A stretch of DNA of 64,000 nucleotides from Heterodera schachtii (lineage: Eukaryota > Nematoda > Chromadorea > Rhabditida > Heteroderidae): assembly GCA_023374025.1 (NCBI GenBank), contig SIJG01000032.1:1290627-1354626 (forward strand). The letters are read 5' to 3'. This document shows, piece after piece, positions 62,989 through 64,000 of this stretch (positions are counted from its first letter, which is position 1; each line of letters starts with the position of its first letter). Below the pieces are notes generated by a model. That model saw only the letters and a program-made list of their open reading frames with translations, had not been told where the DNA came from and ran no database searches. A program made the translations under genes and the position numbers.

Positions 62989-64000
62989 TCAGTGATCAAT
63001 CGGCCCGGGCGAAGCGGCGTCGAGAAGACTGAAAAAACGATTGTTTGGTTGGACTCACAAAGTCTAATTGAAAAAAAAACAAAATGAAATTTTTAAAATT
63101 GTTCACCCGTCGTCGAATCCGCCTTTTCTGATCAACAATTGAATTGGATTCGGCGGGGTAAGCAATTCATGCCCTACATTGTGCCATTTCCTCTCATCCC
63201 ATCCAATTGGACAACGCGTGAGAAAAAAATCGTTTGTGCTAAGATGTTGCAATGTCAATTGCTCCCCAGTCACTTCGTTGAACAGATCAAATGGCACAAC
63301 AGAGTCAATTAAAGTGGATGAAAGCGTCAAGTAAATGCGGAAAGTCACTGGTGAAGAAGCATTGGAAAATGCCTAAAAAAGGGACAAAAAATCACAAAAA
63401 ACCAATTAAACAGGAGAATGATCCACCGTTTTGAGCTGTTCCAAGGTTGAAGACCATTGATCCAGTGAACTAATACGGCAACTGACCCATTTCGGCGCAC
63501 CGTTTGGATGGGGCGTGAACAACCATTTGGCCACCGCTTGGTCATCCGACGCCATGGCATTGTCATCGGGCGGAAAAGCGGGCACAATGTTGCCATTGAA
63601 ACCGATAGCGTAAAGGGTTGGACAATTGCTGAGCACTGATGGGGCCAATTGACGCAAACGGCGAAAAAGGATGGTGGGTAAAAGCATCATATGCATGGAA
63701 TCGCGTAACATTGGCCAAATGTTCAGCAAAAAGTAGTCCCAAATGCGATCATTGCCCATGGTCATGTCAACAGTGGTTGCACAAACGCCCAAAAGACGGT
63801 GAAAACGGTGGAGAAATGCGACGACATTTTGATCGATGTAACTGAAAATGTGGATGGTCACACGAATCAAATACCAATATCATCTAATTTTTACATGATC
63901 TGAATGCCTCTGAATCCGATCACTTTGTTCGGCAACGGATTTCGCGGGATTGGCAATGGATTTCCGTCGGAATTGACAATTTGCATTTTCTTCGTGCCAT
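62989..64000 (-). CDS. B-type F-box-like protein, 5' part outside the window
   Basis: Exons 63028-62989, 63372-63107, 63841-63427 and the end of the F-box-like exon 63895 to beyond 64000. Blocks: PLPIPRNPLPNKVIGF, YIDQNVVAFLHRFHRLL, LRQLAPSVLSNCPTL, QAVAKWLFTPHPNGAPKW, VPFDLFNEVTGEQLTL, RCPIGWDERKWHN and tail LLDAASPGPIDH. Frames are open throughout the visible part. The anchor exon and promoter lie beyond the right edge. Confidence 0.83.

Noticed and set aside
6774..64000. Secreted SPRY-domain effectors
   Set aside because: Cyst nematodes have such expansions, but the conserved blocks here do not match SPRY, and the A-type proteins start without a signal peptide.
1..64000. tRNA, rRNA or snRNA genes
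   Set aside because: I scanned for tRNA B-box-like GGTTCGANTCC in context and for paired stems and found only transposon-associated TTCGAA repeats.

Overview
This is nuclear DNA of a nematode, most likely a plant-parasitic cyst nematode (Globodera/Heterodera). The reasons are small introns ending in TTTCAG, two first introns with GC-AG borders (unusually frequent in Globodera, from memory), and a local expansion of a multi-exon F-box-like family that I associate with cyst-nematode proteomes. No database could be searched, so the species call is inference.

Two sister gene types dominate. 'A-type' genes have five exons: a tiny first exon coding MNRR-like residues, an F-box-like exon (WICSDVWMDILP.., QLGLKMALLS.RFDALVD), a YIDHSV..FLRANKQIW exon, a PFELVNE.T.EKLTL..WLLKRCPI exon and a short SPP/GPS tail. 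They lie at 2-1885 (cut by the window edge and broken by a transposon), 6774-8752, 12043-14094, 16783-18476, 19671-20307 (deleted), 23336-24759 (frameshifted end), 28043-25275 (minus), 30259-28925 (minus, frameshift), 30912-32703, 39377-42048 (frameshifts), 44435-46713, with relics at 49.69-50.0, 52.6-54.4 and 57.2-57.7 kb. 'B-type' genes (42.5 kb to the right edge, all minus) have six exons and an extra hydrophobic N-terminal exon before FICADCW..LAPSQLGL.IALISRRFD. They lie at 44185-42536, 49166-47362, 52372-50685, 56486-54840 (frameshifts), a gutted copy at 60113-58700, and 64000-62989 (partial). B and A genes form head-to-head pairs sharing a short promoter with two TATA boxes.

Other genes are: an unrecognised five-exon gene (2790-3904); two decayed retropepsin/Ddi1-like genes on the minus strand (10734-9126 and 15808-14787), each lying tail-to-tail behind an A-type gene; a multi-pass membrane protein (22582-21090, minus); and a complete 12-exon RCC1 orthologue (33183-37259, 535 aa), the one clearly conserved housekeeping gene.

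The rest is repeats. A 30-bp minisatellite with a higher-order duplication fills about 4.1-5.9 kb. Many short transposon-like elements carry exact 8-bp target duplications and TAGRG/CARGG ends, as expected of non-autonomous hAT elements. Each family is filled with its own reiterated GC-rich word (CCGGGACC, CCTGGATCC, CGAAAACG, GGCCCAAACG and others). They are nested in each other, in introns and in exons. These elements, the A/B gene-pair architecture and the membrane-anchored B type are the main points of interest.
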